DNA of 64,000 nucleotides. Source: Ridgeia piscesae. Its lineage: Eukaryota; Annelida; Polychaeta; Sabellida; Siboglinidae. The stretch covers positions 190,001 to 254,000 of the forward strand of contig JAODUO010000552.1 of assembly GCA_025642075.2 (NCBI GenBank), given 5' to 3'. The position numbers were made by a program, and so were the translations under genes. The notes below the pieces were generated by a model. That model did not search any database. It was not told the origin of the DNA and saw only the letters and a program-made list of their open reading frames with translations. Each line of letters opens with the position of its first letter. Position 1 is the stretch's first letter. Below are positions 24,870 to 38,693 of the stretch, in pieces.

Positions 24870-26400
24870 TAGTTTGTGAAAATTAAAGCTAGGAATTTGC
24901 CTAGATCTTATCTATTAGTTGTCCCTTGGGTCTGCTGTCAGAATCCTAAGTAGCCACTCAACTTACTCAAGCCAGCCCTTATCAGATCAGTTGGTTCTCA
25001 TTTATTGTTTGGCAGGCAAGCTCGGAGACAGAATACAGTAGCTCAGTGCAACCCCATGTGTCCAGCAAGCATGCTGTGCATAGTCACACTTGGCAGTGCT
25101 AGTGACATGTTGACTTTGAAGTGCTGTTGTAACAAGTATACAAGTCAGCTGCACATCTCAGGCCATTTGGTTTATCAATGCTGTACTGGATATTGGCAAG
25201 AAGGAAGCCATGTTGTTGCAAATATTCAGGCGGATTGGCAACAAGCACTATATGAAATTGTGGATCTGGTTTCACATCTGGACATACATGCACTACACCT
25301 GTACATTTTATGAGACAAAGGTAAGAATCCTAGCTTATATTACATTACTGTTTTACAGTAGCATGACTATTGACTACTATTAATAATTGTAAAATGTTTC
25401 ACTGTCATACAATTTCAGTTAGCTGTTGATCATGCTAAATTGTTCCGAATTTTTTCTTCTTCAAGAATAATAACTAATTAACAGATGCACAGTTAATCAT
25501 GTAATTTGTCTCACCTTTTGTTATAAAAGTATAATTTGTCTTTCTTCCAGGGTTATATAATGAACACTGCAATCTAATAAAGTGAAATGTTATTGATTGA
25601 GTGTTGTAAATTTTAATTTATTATAGTAGAATTTTAGTGAATGTTGTAAATATGTATTGGGCAAGCATGTTAATTTAAATTGAAGTTCACTAATACCTTA
25701 CGCATATGTAATTTAAATTATTGACTACATCATGATTTTATTATTGTTGTCATGACGTTTAAAAGATGTATTACAAAGGTAAGCTTGATAATTATCAAAT
25801 TAATATAATGCAAGTGTATAATACCTTGACATTTGGATGCTAAGTGCAATAACGTACAATGTAATTTAGGGTTCACCTTTGGCATCACTCTTCACAATTT
25901 CTCACAATTTAGTGCATTTCAAAGTCCAGAAATATATACTGTTATCTTTCTTATCATGACTTTCTAACAGCAAAGGAAGCAATTTGGACATCTGCACTGT
26001 GTTAGTGGGCCTCTCTAAGGGCTGCTTAATTGGGGGACCTCAGTAATTGGGTGATTCCACTAATTACTGCCACTTTTATGATTAGAGGCCAGTTAATACC
26101 TCTGATCCATTATGCTGGCAAGTAATGATAAACAGAGTTTCAGACATAAGAAATCAAGCTTTTTTATTACACAGGTGCAGTGGGACACATCTTTGAGGAG
26201 TGAGATCTATGAAACTACATGGATACGGACATTATAGAATACCACTTGAAAGAAATCAACCATAATTATATTATTGCTGCCATGTAATTCATGAATTTGT
26301 AACATGTTAATAAAACATTTCATTATATTATAAACACATTGCTTGATTATTTTAGTTACATGGCATGTGTAAAACATCAAGACCTACTATGCATAATATT
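24870..26400. other. Unassigned stretch with one isolated frame
   Basis: One plus frame of 102 codons (25,005-25,313) contains several Cys and His residues but matches no family I know. The rest is AT-rich. Decamers on both sides suggest it may be an insertion into that array. Confidence 0.35.
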
Positions 26401-26499
26401 CACTGTGATACAACATAGTAAATGTGATATTCACCATAGTAAATTATGATGAAAGATTCGCCTTTCTTCTGTAGCCAAGTAAATTCTACCCATGTACGA

Positions 26500-26946
26500 T
26501 ACGATGTCGCGCTTACATTTTTCCCCGAGTAAGACATAAAATGTCCGGGTGAGTTTTCATCGCAGCGCAATAATGGTAAAATTATCAATGTGCAGCGAAA
26601 CGCAAAGCATTTATGATATAAATACAACGGGCTGTTCGTTAATTCTCCGGTGTGATTATTGGGAAGAGTTGCTTAAAATGTCATCCAATACATTACACTA
26701 TTACCTTTGTTTAAATAAGTGTCACGGAATATGGCGCACTACAGTCACGTGATTTGCGCTTGTTATCAAAGCATGACTCGCAACGAACTTTACTGAGAGG
26801 TTATATGTGTCCTAACGAACAGCCCATGGTATTTCTACCATAAATGCCTTGCGTTTTGCTGCAAACTGACGATTTTACATTTATCGAGCATGCACAGAAA
26901 CGTCAATCGGACAGTTTATAACGCCCAGAAATATGTAAACGCTATA
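26500..26946. mobile_element. MITE, copy 2 of the same family
   Basis: Shares GTCGCGCTTACATTTTTCC, the interior CAGCGAAACG and GAAGAGTTGCTTAAAATGTC blocks, and the GTCAATCGGA right end with copy 1. The left terminal repeat has diverged. Confidence 0.75.
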
Positions 26947-26967
26947 ATGCTTTATTTCCTCGAGTGT

Positions 26968-26972
26968 GTGAG

Positions 26973-27013
<41 letters not shown>
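26968..27013. repeat. (GTGC)n microsatellite
   Basis: About 11 copies of GTGC. Confidence 0.95.
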
Positions 27014-28110
27014 GCATATATTTAAGATTCTAAACATACAACTTTGCCCTGCGTTTTTGTCAATTTGGACACAATAGAACATTCATCAGGTGTGTTCTTT
27101 ATAAACATAATATGGTTATAATACAATAAAATAATAATATATATGTTCACATGTGAAATCCTCGCAGGCCTGGAGGCACGGCTAATTACACAAGTTCAGT
27201 AACCTCTGGCAGACATTCTTACAAAACTCGGACAATAACTTAAAAACTGGTGCCGGTAAATTCTGATGACCTTCATTTTAGTCACATCAGGTCGTTATTA
27301 TTATGTGTGATGTTTGGGAAGTAGCCGTTATTATTTGAAAATACAATCCCGCACATCCTCTCGTGACGACTTTGATGTTACTAGTTCGTTAGGCGGGTGT
27401 CTGCATTGTTCTCAAATGCTTTATCTATAGAATGCATAGGATACTTACCAAGCTTACTGTAAGTTGACATGGCTGGCGAGGGTAGTTGACGTTACTCATT
27501 TAAATTGTAATTGTCGCTTAGACGCGAACTACTTAAGTGTATAGATAACTGTTTCTCTGTATTCCTACACTACAGTGACAGCTACAGAGAGTGGAGGGAG
27601 ATAGAGAACGTCATAGTTGAAACGTGTTGTCTTTAACTTGACCTATGGGTAACAGGATTGTCTGACTCATCTCATATTCATACGTATCTGATTCGACACC
27701 AGAGATACTGAACAAACCAATTTATTGTGATTACATGTGAGAGAGGAATAACAGTGCTCGACCTCCAGTCTCGTCATCTCCCAAGTCCACCTCTCCTAAC
27801 TGCATATATCATTCTATGCATTTGCATTGGCATAACATCACATCCCTCTTCTTTTACAAAAGAAAGGCAAAATAACTAATTTACTAAAGTCCGTATATAG
27901 GAGGAATCAGAACATTATTCTAAACTATAACCCATAATGTTCGTGTAACAAGAACAGACTACACAACTTTGATGAACACAATTACAGGTCCAAAAGTTGT
28001 GGGCGTTTCACTCGTCATCCGGAGCTGATGTATTGTTCCGGTTGTGGGAGCTGGAAACGACTTCTTCTGGGATAACGGATCGTTACACTTACACGGGCGT
28101 GGTACGACTT
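27014..28110. other. No gene recognised
   Basis: No frame above background and no clear repeat ends. The 27,590-27,880 part has LTR-flank-like texture, but I found no matching second copy. Confidence 0.4.
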
Positions 28111-28111
28111 G

Positions 28112-28628
28112 CACTTCTGACGACTGAACTGATGAATGATGCGCTTAGCCCCTGATGAAGGCGGGTACAGTAACTGAACCGATGTTGAAGACAATACACA
28201 ACTCTTAACAAATATAAGCTTTTACTTGTTTTAACTCTTAGATACAACACATATACAATATATAGTATTTATCTTGGCTTATTATTAAAAGTCTGTGACT
28301 ATTGCATAGGTTATTTTAAAGCATACAATGAATGCGTTGCACAATCAAACGTATGCTATGTATGATATTGTATATTAACCGTTCAAGTCATCCGCCTTTT
28401 CAGCATGTTTCACGCAGTAAAAATACTGTGTATGTTTCTACTTACTCGTAGCGTGTTCTATTTACCTATGATATATTGTGACTTAACATGCACTGTATGT
28501 CAACTGATTGGATCGTCACACAGGCTACACAACATTTTGGATCACCTGACCCCGGTGATAGAATTTAGATTGATATAATTAATAATTATTAGTGCTTCCA
28601 CTTGCATTTATGCCTAGCTACGCCCCTG
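28112..28628 (+). mobile_element. Solo 3' end of a hAT-like element
   Basis: Closely matches 59,270-59,817, from CTGAACTGATGAATGATGCG to the terminal inverted repeat, which ends CGCCCCTG at 28,628. The transposase region and the left end are absent. Confidence 0.75.
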
Positions 28629-31600
28629 CTTATATACCATTCCTGTATCGTTTAACTGATTTAGTGATCGGTATAAAGAAGCCCCATTATCATATCCGTT
28701 TAACGAGGCAGGCAAAACTTGATTTAGAAGTGTGGCTTGAATGTTTTGGAATATTTTAACGGGAAATCCTTCTTCTTTGATGAAAACTTTATAACAGGTG
28801 ATTATCTTCAGCTGTACACCTATGACTATGTTGCAGAGGGGCTCTGTGTCAACCATCCGTAAATTATACATTAAAAGCTAATTTAAAATAGTGCGTTTTG
28901 AGACGTGCTTTGAAAGAGTCTATTGATGTGATCAGCCGCAGTTCCTTCGGCAAACCATACCATAGAAATGGTCCGGCTCGAGAAAAGCATCGGCGGTAAC
29001 AGCGCACAAAGTTGTATGGACCTTGTGCACTATGACGTCATTATCTGGGGGGAAGCCCTTCCGGCGCAATGCATTGTGAATTTTGTACTCGTCAACAATT
29101 TGTTTGTACCGCCATTGTCCCGAGTTTTTTGGGTGTCTCACAAGATCTGGCTGTATCATAACCTGGACATATAACAAGAAAAAGCAGTGAAACAATCTTT
29201 ACGGCATATAATCAAAGTGTGTGAATCCGTCACAAAAGAGCGTCGCAAATTATTGTATTACTAGTTATGCCTATTGATAGGTCACAAATCCGTGTAATTT
29301 AAATATTATCGAAGGGTTGCTTACATGTGGCGCAGATAAGACGCACCGGCTTTGACAGTGGCGTCTATTTAACGATTTAGAATTCGTATTATTTTGTAGA
29401 TACTTCACGCAAAGCAGCTATTGTAACTTTTTGCTTTAAGATAATCTACGGAATATATCTGCTACAGACATAGCACCCAAGCCTTATAATTAAAATGTTG
29501 AAAATATTTCAGATAGGCCTACGGGTATGAGTGTCCTACTACATACTATTAGCATCACTCAGGAATAATGGACATTTTAGTATAATGTGAGGGACGTAAA
29601 ATATGAAAAACTAGACATACCAGAGGTGCAGGACAATATTCCAGATGATCTTCGTAGGAGTGTGTGCTACAAATCACAGTCAAAAGCAACTTATAAGCTA
29701 ACTAATGAAACTGTCTATTATAAAAGAAAAATACAATTTTCTGTTTATCTGTGTGTTTGAGAACTGCTTTCTCCAACAATTGCGCATACATGGGGTTTCA
29801 AGGGGGGTTATAACTTTAAAACGTTTTAGGCATAACTGTAAGTTTGGCAACATAACAATCACATTACACTTACTGGTCTTTATAAACACCTATCTAATGA
29901 CGTTGTGCAATTAGTCCTCATACAATTTTAATAACGGGTGGATACTAATAGAGTGAATCTTACCTTTCATGTTACAGTTACTTACACTTACAAAACGTGT
30001 ACATATGTGGCGATAACTGTATGTTTCAGGGTGAAATGTCTCATGTCAAATGTCGGTTCAGTGAAGGGATTGTGAGTTGAACAGATGGCATATGCCATGT
30101 GCTGGTATGTATATTGTATACCAATGACACAATTGTCCTTTTTGGAACATTCAAATCACAGTAGCCTGGAGTTGGGTGGATATTTTGTTAATGCTCCTTT
30201 ACGGCTGTCACCCACAACTCTAAAACAGTAGGTACCAACTGACCTGCAAATGGCCTAATAAATGAATGTTTGTAAAATACGTAGTGTGTGCGTGTGTGTC
30301 ATTATAACCTTATTGCATGTATTGTATACTTATATTTTATATCAATGATTCAGCATATAAAATATCTTTAAAAACACACACTTTCAAACATGTCACACTA
30401 CAATTTCACTAAACTTTTTATTTTTATTTACGATTATCACATCAGCTGTAATAACACATGTTGATGCTACAATATATACTTGCATGTCCATGTTGCATTA
30501 CGGTACCGTCAGAATGCATTAAAAATGCAATGTATATGTGTATTTGCCTCCGGAAACCAGAATGTGATATTGTACTACTTGCCGACATTCAGTTAACTTT
30601 GCCATTACAATACCTACATATACAATGATGCAGCCACATGTAGATGTTTCATACACAAAACTGCGAACTAAACAAACTATCTATAAGTGGGGCATATGTC
30701 ATGTATTTTCCATGTTAATGATATTTTGTCAGAGCTAAGATTTGCGGCTACTATTATTATGCTTCTCTGTTGAGACTTGATATGTGCATATGGCTGCCTT
30801 TTTTCCAATTCAACTGATATGTGTGTCTGTAAAATACATGTCATAAGAATAGTCCTTTTTTCCGTCGATACCAACTTGTATATATCCTATGATTCACTGT
30901 GTGCTATTTTCTACGCCTTCTGTACTCTACAATGAGAAATGACATTGCTTAATTACAATGACTAGGACTTTGGTTGAAAAACACCTAAACAGCCAACATA
31001 ATAGAAAACAACGCAATACCACGAAGAGGGGGCACTTAATTAATAATAATAAGTTTACGTATTCAGCAGTACAGTAAGTTGTCGTGTTATGTGTGTTAGC
31101 ATAACAGCAACACATCATACAAGTCTTAACATTAGCAACATTCGCCTATATGTATTGCTCTGCGGTGACAATAACATCAACATATTTTATATTAGTAAAT
31201 CATCAGCTGCAGTTAGGACTCGACACTTGGGCTGACGCGTCTAGGTGGCTACCAAGGCACACGCCAATATCGAAACATTATCGCCTCAGTTTTTGTCGTT
31301 GAGCAGGAGTTTGTTATTCGTCAACCACTGTCTCAACTCGCGCGCACATTCGTCGATACGCTGGAGTGCATCTCTGTGTTGGGATGGTTGACACTCAACA
31401 TAAAGTTGAGTGTAGTCTGTGTATATAACGTAATTAACGTTGTTGCGTTTGAAAGACATAATATTTAAATTTCATTAGTAATTGATTTCATCTCCAAAAT
31501 ATCTTCAATTAATCTTTACGCATTAATTGCAGGATAGCTGAAAGTCTCGTGAAGTCTTTAATTAAACATATCTATAATAAATTACAAAGTGCTTTGAACA

Positions 31601-31860
31601 GTCCCAATTTCTAGATACTGCACTATATAAGAACTTACCTTTTAGTATACAATTCCATACATGGGCCTATAAATGATAACTTGATGTAGAAATATGATAA
31701 TTTATGTTCTTATTATAGTGTACCTTTTAGTACAACATTTCCATACATGGGCCTATCAATGACAACTTGATGTTGTGATATGATAATTAATATTCTTATT
31801 ATAATGTATCTTAGTCATATGGGTTTATTACAACAGTATTTCATGGTACAATTATAATCG
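28629..31860. other. Intergenic DNA without a supported gene
   Basis: Minus frames at 28,614-28,871 and 28,932-29,195 look mildly protein-like but match no family I recognise and are separated by stops. The remainder is AT-rich. A short duplication occurs around 31,630-31,700 and 31,720-31,790 (both contain CATACATGGGCCTAT). Confidence 0.4.
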
Positions 31861-31867
31861 ATATATG

Positions 31868-32535
<668 letters not shown>

Positions 32536-32539
32536 TTCC

Positions 32540-34615
32540 TCATATCGCGACTTTGTCCTGGTGGAAAGGTTTGCGAGTTCCAATAGTCCCCACGGCTAAG
32601 GCGTCCGGAGTCTCGTACTCCTGGTAGGGCCTCCCATGGCGCACAGGTCTCAGGTGAGAAGCCCGACTAACAGCGTTCCAGCCACAATGACAGAACAGGC
32701 GGAAGAGGACACAAACAGTGTTCCAAACGGCTGCGAAGGCCGATGTTAGCTGCAACATGAGGACAGCCCGCGGTCGTCGTGGCTCACCATGTCAATGGGT
32801 TATGGATGTCCTCCTGTGAAGTCCGTCGGATGCCGATGGAGCATCGACATCCTCACGCTAAAAGACAACAAGCGCAGAGCAGTCCTCTTCAGGATCCCCT
32901 CTTCTCTCCTCAAACGAGGAAGTGCCAAACCTAGGCTGTCCCATCCTATCCTGACCGGAAAACCGCATCCGGCGGGATCACCACAATGCGGTCGAGCCAA
33001 ACGAAATTATCGAACTTTGAAAGTTGCAACATTGGAATGTTGAGGATATCAAGGATCCTGTCTACTCCCAACTCGATCAAGTCCTAACCACTATCCCCAG
33101 GGAAAACAATCTGATTTTACTGGTGTACTGTAATGCAAGTGCAGGTTGCGAGCACTTGAATCAAAACCTGAAAGGTTGTGACAGAAGACACCATTCTGTC
33201 CATCCTGTCCATTCCGCAGCATCCGGAAAGACCATCGCTAGATATCCTGCCAACCCCGGATGAGGTCCAACGTGTACAAAGAAAACGAAAAACCATAAAG
33301 CTTGCTGCCCAGACGGTATCCCTGCGGAAATGTTCAAGTTTGATGGCAAGAATCTAGCAAGCAATCTATATGAACTCAGACGTAAAATCAAGACAAGCAA
33401 ATCGCTTCAGATCTCAGAAATGCCAATATCATTACCATCTACAGAAAAGGATCAAAATCAGACTGTGAGAACTAACGAGGCATTGCACTTCTTTCCATAG
33501 CTGGGAAAATACTCGCTCGTGTTCTTCTTAACTGCTTGCTCTAGTTGACAGAAGACATACTACCTGAAAGCCAGTGTGGCTTCAGGACATTTCAAAGAAA
33601 CACGGACATACTTTTTGTGACACGATAAATTCAGGAGAAAAATCGGGAACAAAAACAAACAAAAACTGTACGTGGCTTTCGTTGACTTGACTAAGGCTTT
33701 CGATTCCATCAAACGTAAGCTCTCTGGAAAGTTCCTTCTAGCTTTGGTTGCCCTGCCAACTTCATCACAACCCTGAGACTTCTCCACGACAAGATGACAG
33801 CAAACTGACCTCATCAACGGGTCTGAAACAAAGCCTTTCGCCATCTGTACAGGGGGAAGCATGGATGCGTTATCGCCCCGACTCTTTTATATCTACCTAT
33901 GTGCCATATTCTTTCTTGTCCGTGACTGTCTTCTGCGTGAAGTTGAAATTGACTACCGGCTCGATTGGAGACTTTTCAATCCGAGTTGTCTCAATGCCAA
34001 GACAAATATGACGACTGCCGTTATAGACCTTCAGTATGATGATGACTGTGCCATTATTGCCGACACAGCACAACAGCTTCAAACAAGCCTTGACATCCTT
34101 ACAGAATCATATCAAATTCTAGAATTCTATATCAACATAAGATAAACCAATATAATATACCAACACCCTCCAGGCAGCATTAGAGAACCTTATGACATTA
34201 ACATATCTGCAACAACCCTAGAAGTTGCTTCCCGTACTCAGGGAGTCATCTATCCCAGAAGGCCACAATTAAAGCAGAAATTCAACACCGTATACGGCAG
34301 CACATCCTTAAGGAAACTGCGCAACCGAGTCTTCGATAACCACAACCTCAGGAAATATACTAAAGTGATGGTCTACAAAGCCGTTTGGCGTATTACCACT
34401 CTACTATACGGGAGCGAAGCGTGGGTTACACATCGATGTAATATGGATACCCTGGATAGATTCCACCAACATTGCCTCAGAAAGATACTTAGTATCCGAT
34501 GAGAAGATGGCCGCACCAATGCCAATATCCTCCTGGAGGCCAACACATGGTAATGCAGAGCCAACTCCCTTGGGCTGGCCATCTCAGGATACATGACCAA
34601 CTATTGGAAGATGTC
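32540..34615 (+). mobile_element. RTE-like LINE with endonuclease and RT remnants
   Basis: A plus-strand pseudogene. The endonuclease relic VYSQLDQVLTTIPRENNLIL lies at 33,060-33,120. RT segments are NIITIYRKGSKSD and RGIALLSIAGKILARVLLN (33,425-33,535), ESQCGFRT, then LQYDDDCAIIADTAQQL (34,030-34,085), then LLYGSEAWVTH near 34,400. The catalytic YADD reads YDDD. There are many stops. It abuts the GATA tract on the 5' side and a GT tract on the 3' side. Confidence 0.75.
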
Positions 34616-34617
34616 AT

Positions 34618-34618
<1 letters not shown>

Positions 34619-34672
<54 letters not shown>

Positions 34673-34724
34673 TGTGCGTGTGTGGTGCGTGTGTGCGTGT
34701 GTGTGCGTGCGCGTGTGTGTATAA
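34619..34724. repeat. (GT)n microsatellite
   Basis: About 105 bp of GT with a few interruptions at the 3' end of the RTE-like LINE, possibly grown from its tail. Confidence 0.95.
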
Positions 34725-35384
34725 GGCCTACTGTCATGTTTTGTTTATCCGGTCTTCAGTAACTTAGTTGTTTCCCGACACGATCCGCATGTTTTGCAAA
34801 TCTTGAATACCATATTTTAAGGTGTTTCTTGACCGAAAACCTTGAAAACTAATGTTAAGCGGATAAATGAGACATGACTGTATATTGAGTGTGTATTAAA
34901 TGTTAGGTTAGTCAACTATCTTGGGGATGCTAAATAACCTTTAGCCGAAATTATAATATGATCAAAACATACAGTTTATTCATGTAATTCTTTAACTAAT
35001 GTATTTGGTGACGATCCATAGTAATGTTACCTACCAAAGAAAGAAAATATCTAAACATAATGCTACATTATTATACATAAACTATTGAAGTATTTAAAAC
35101 AAGGGCATCATATGCATGTACATGTAGACTGTCGTTTCAGCAACGGGTTGCATACAGCAACCAAAAATAGATTTATCTTGTAAAAAAGCATTGCTTTCCC
35201 GCTCAGCACTCAGTACAAACGTCCATGTGCCCTACAAAAATGGCAGTCTCATTTCCACTGTCCGGGTCGACGCCTAACCTCTAAAACACCAACTAGCTAT
35301 GACCAATCACTGTCCGCCAAACGGTACCACGGATTTACGCAAATACCATTATCTCTGTCGGGAGGCAGAACAATAATGGGAGAA

Positions 35385-35985
35385 GGGCGGGTAAAGTGGA
35401 CCCATGGCCAAAGTCGGCCCCCGCCGTCACAACATATCAGGTATGGGATGCAGCTAAGGCATCGATACTAGTATGTACATACCCGTCAGGGTATACAACG
35501 TGGTAAGTGTTTGTTTTGTGCGAATTCAAAACAGTGAGCAGCAAATTTGTTGGTTTGGTACTTTTCTTAAAATAATTAATTGATACAATCACCATATTTC
35601 CATAAATTGTTAGGGAACATAACTGTAAATGCGATCCGTGGAGCAATACTTCATAGTTAATTGAGTAAGCTATTTCAGTTTGACGTGACTAAACGCATTA
35701 TTCCCAAAATGGTTTATGTGTGAGATTTGCGGCGACATTTAAGTGGCATCGCGTAGAATTGCCCACCTTGGCCTCCACATTTTGCAAACTAATAAAATGG
35801 GTCTCTTTTTAAAGCACGTCGTGCCGTATTATATTTATTAAGACAGAGTAACAAGACTGTGCATGTACTTAGTCAAGATTCATAGGTAAGTAGTGTAGCA
35901 AAAATATATTTGTTGTACATAAATGTCAAATGAAGGTCAATTGGCGCTTAAGGGGCCCACTTTACCTGCCCATCCCCTGCTTTTA
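35385..35985. mobile_element. Possible MITE with ~19-bp terminal inverted repeats
   Basis: GGGCGGGTAAAGTGGACCC at 35,386 and, inverted, GGGCAGGTAAAGTGGGCCC ending near 35,975 differ at two positions. The 0.6-kb interior is AT-rich and non-coding. No clear target duplication was seen. Confidence 0.5.
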
Positions 35986-36450
35986 AATGCAATATTAAAA
36001 GTATCACATTGTGTATGCCGCAACATTAGTAGAAACCAAATAAAAAATGCTTACCAGTGTTCAAATAAAACAGTCGATAAATAATAAAAAGACCAAATTA
36101 AACCTAATTATTTACTTTGTGCAATTAAACGATGATCACAATGCACGTATACATGAACAAATGCATATTCATATTCTTGTTATATTCATGCGGGAAAATT
36201 CTATTGCTAGTGATCGGTACATTTCTGAGGCTCTTTCAAATGGTAAATTTATCGAACGACGAACTTTTTTAGAACATTTTAGTCAGTACGTTTTATAAAC
36301 GTCCCGTGTAGTAGTGTGTCTCCAATCTACTATATATTACAAGCAGATTACAAGCTACCATTGTTGTGCGAACGAAACCTTTACTTGCTCGTCTACGCAG
36401 TTCGGCAAGTCCCCAACTATCGCTCACGTAAACATTGCTCGTCACGAACA

Positions 36451-36933
36451 ATGGCGACGCAGTCGGACGAACCGACCCAACCTACACCGTCTGCAAACAC
36501 TGAGAACTTTTAGATCACAGAAGCCGATCAATTTGTTGTCAACGAACTACTTACGTTTGTGTCAGACAAAATCAACACTCTTCCTTATGACATGATCGTC
36601 AAGCTACTTGTAGATTTTTATTCTGACGATGACATTGCATCCGCCAAGAACATTATGTTCCAGACGGCGTTTAATGATCGTGACGCCCAGCGGTTTGTCA
36701 AGCGAAAGGGCAAAGATAGGAGTCTCAACAACATACAAGATATTTTGAACATTTTCGTTGAGATGCCTCCCCAGTCCGTGCCTTGTTATGTAGCCAAGGA
36801 ATTGTCTCGCCTTCCGCCGTTATTAATGAACTGTTTCGATGTGTCATCGCTGGTGAAAGAAAATAGCATGCAACATATTATCAAAATTAAGATTTCTTTA
36901 ATCTTACGACATTGTGATGATTTCCCCTTTTAA
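36451..36933 (+). pseudogene. ORF1-like repeat protein with one premature stop, overlapping the end of chitinase-like copy B
   Basis: One frame from ATG 36,451 is open except for a TAG at 36,511. It starts MATQSDEPTQPTPSANTENF, then gives FVSDKINTLPYDMIVKLL, DDDIASAKNIMF, LNNIQDILNIFVEMPPQSVP and LPPLLMNCFDVSSLVKE, and ends at 36,933. The pattern resembles the N-terminal ORF of multi-copy elements in marine invertebrates (from memory, not a search). It is transcriptionally convergent with copy B and overlaps its last 30 coding bases. The expected coiled-coil tail is missing, consistent with truncation at the junction. Confidence 0.5.
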
Positions 36934-37417
36934 AGCCTTGTTGAGTCGACTGATAAGCGGGTATTTGCCAGCATTACAGAACGTTCCGGAAAAGTCGTCC
37001 CCGGCTAGATCCATGACCATCCAACCACCAAGTTTCATTTTCATCAGCCACTTCACCTGTTGATTCATATGAACATATTTCTTAAACAAATCGTGCTTTT
37101 CTGCAGCCAGCATATAACTAATTGATATTGTAACATATTAAATTTGCACATTTGCACAATTAAGAAAAGTATGCCACCAATTGACAAAAACACACTATTA
37201 ACATAGAATCTAGATCGCCATTGTGATATCACGCATGATATAACTACACTTTCCTAATTCACCAAACTATGGATTCACTTTGGGCGTCATGCCACCGAAT
37301 TACGCTGTACAGATCATATGTTGTATGCATGGCATGGTTAGTGTTCGGTACTGTTTAGAGTAACTGGCATGAACCTTCCTATTCGCAAAGCATGACGTGT
37401 TTTAAGATGTGTGTATA

Positions 37418-37482
<65 letters not shown>

Positions 37483-38603
37483 GTGCATGCGTGCGTGCAT
37501 GCGTGCGTGTGTGCCTGTGCCTCTGTGTGTAGACGTCTATGTGTGTTTGTTTCTGTGTACGCATGTGCGTACGTGTGCTAATAATAAAATAAGTGTTAGT
37601 TCACGTTTACAAGCAAATGTTTCAAGAACGATGACAGTATACTCAGGGTATGATAATGTAATTTAGATGTGTAACTGCAGACGGCAAACGATGCACATGA
37701 AGAAATACAAACTGTGGGATACAGTATTACAACGAAAGTCACACACACATGTAACATAATACATGCGATAAGAAAATAAATTTAAGTGATCATAATTATT
37801 ATGACAAGTTGCACTAACTTGAAACTGACCTTTAGTTGTAAGCTGTATTCATTATCGTAGCTAACCCACATGTCTCCCTTGTATGCGTATGGTGCTTTGA
37901 GTTCTTTATGCCATTTCACGTTTTGTTCATTTCCTTTTATTAAATCCTCGCAAATCTGCAACAATCATCAACAAGACATACTCGCGCACACGCGCACACA
38001 CAAATACAACTACATAAACACATATGTGGTGGCATCATATTTACATTATGATTTTCGTGATCTTCATTCATGAGATGTCAGATACTATTTACAATGGTAG
38101 TTCTACAATAACAACAACTTCTATTAATATTACTGCTATTACTACTACTACTTCTTCTTCTACAGCAACTAGTACTGCTACTACTACTACTTCTATTACA
38201 ATAATAATAATAACAGTGAGGTTAACTTCCACCAGTCTGAGGAAGCAAAGTTTAGAAAACGATCAAGACAAAAGGGTTAAAGTCGATAAGCAATTAACAT
38301 TCCACTATGAATAACTAAAAAAGATACATGAAGATTGTGTCTTTTAAAATTCACATCAAATGTCATAATTACAAAAGCCAATTTGTTTGCTGTAATATTA
38401 GCGAACTTACCTCATAATAAGCGAGGAAACCTGACACTCGAGTGTAAGTACCGCGACCGGGCCTTCCTCTCTTAGGTGCACCAACACCATGGTTTGCTTG
38501 ATTAGCCAGTCTGAACGACCGCCCATAAGTGGACATGCCAATCACCAATTTCCTCCTAGGGCACCCTTCCTTGATCCAGTAGTTAGCAGCCCAGGCCTGT
38601 CAG

Positions 38604-38693
<90 letters not shown>

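Noticed and set aside
25005..25313. 102-codon frame with several Cys and His
   Set aside because: The pattern matches no known zinc-finger spacing and no neighbouring exons or family features support it.
27590..27900. Possible LTR flank
   Set aside because: No second LTR, primer-binding site or polyprotein was seen nearby.
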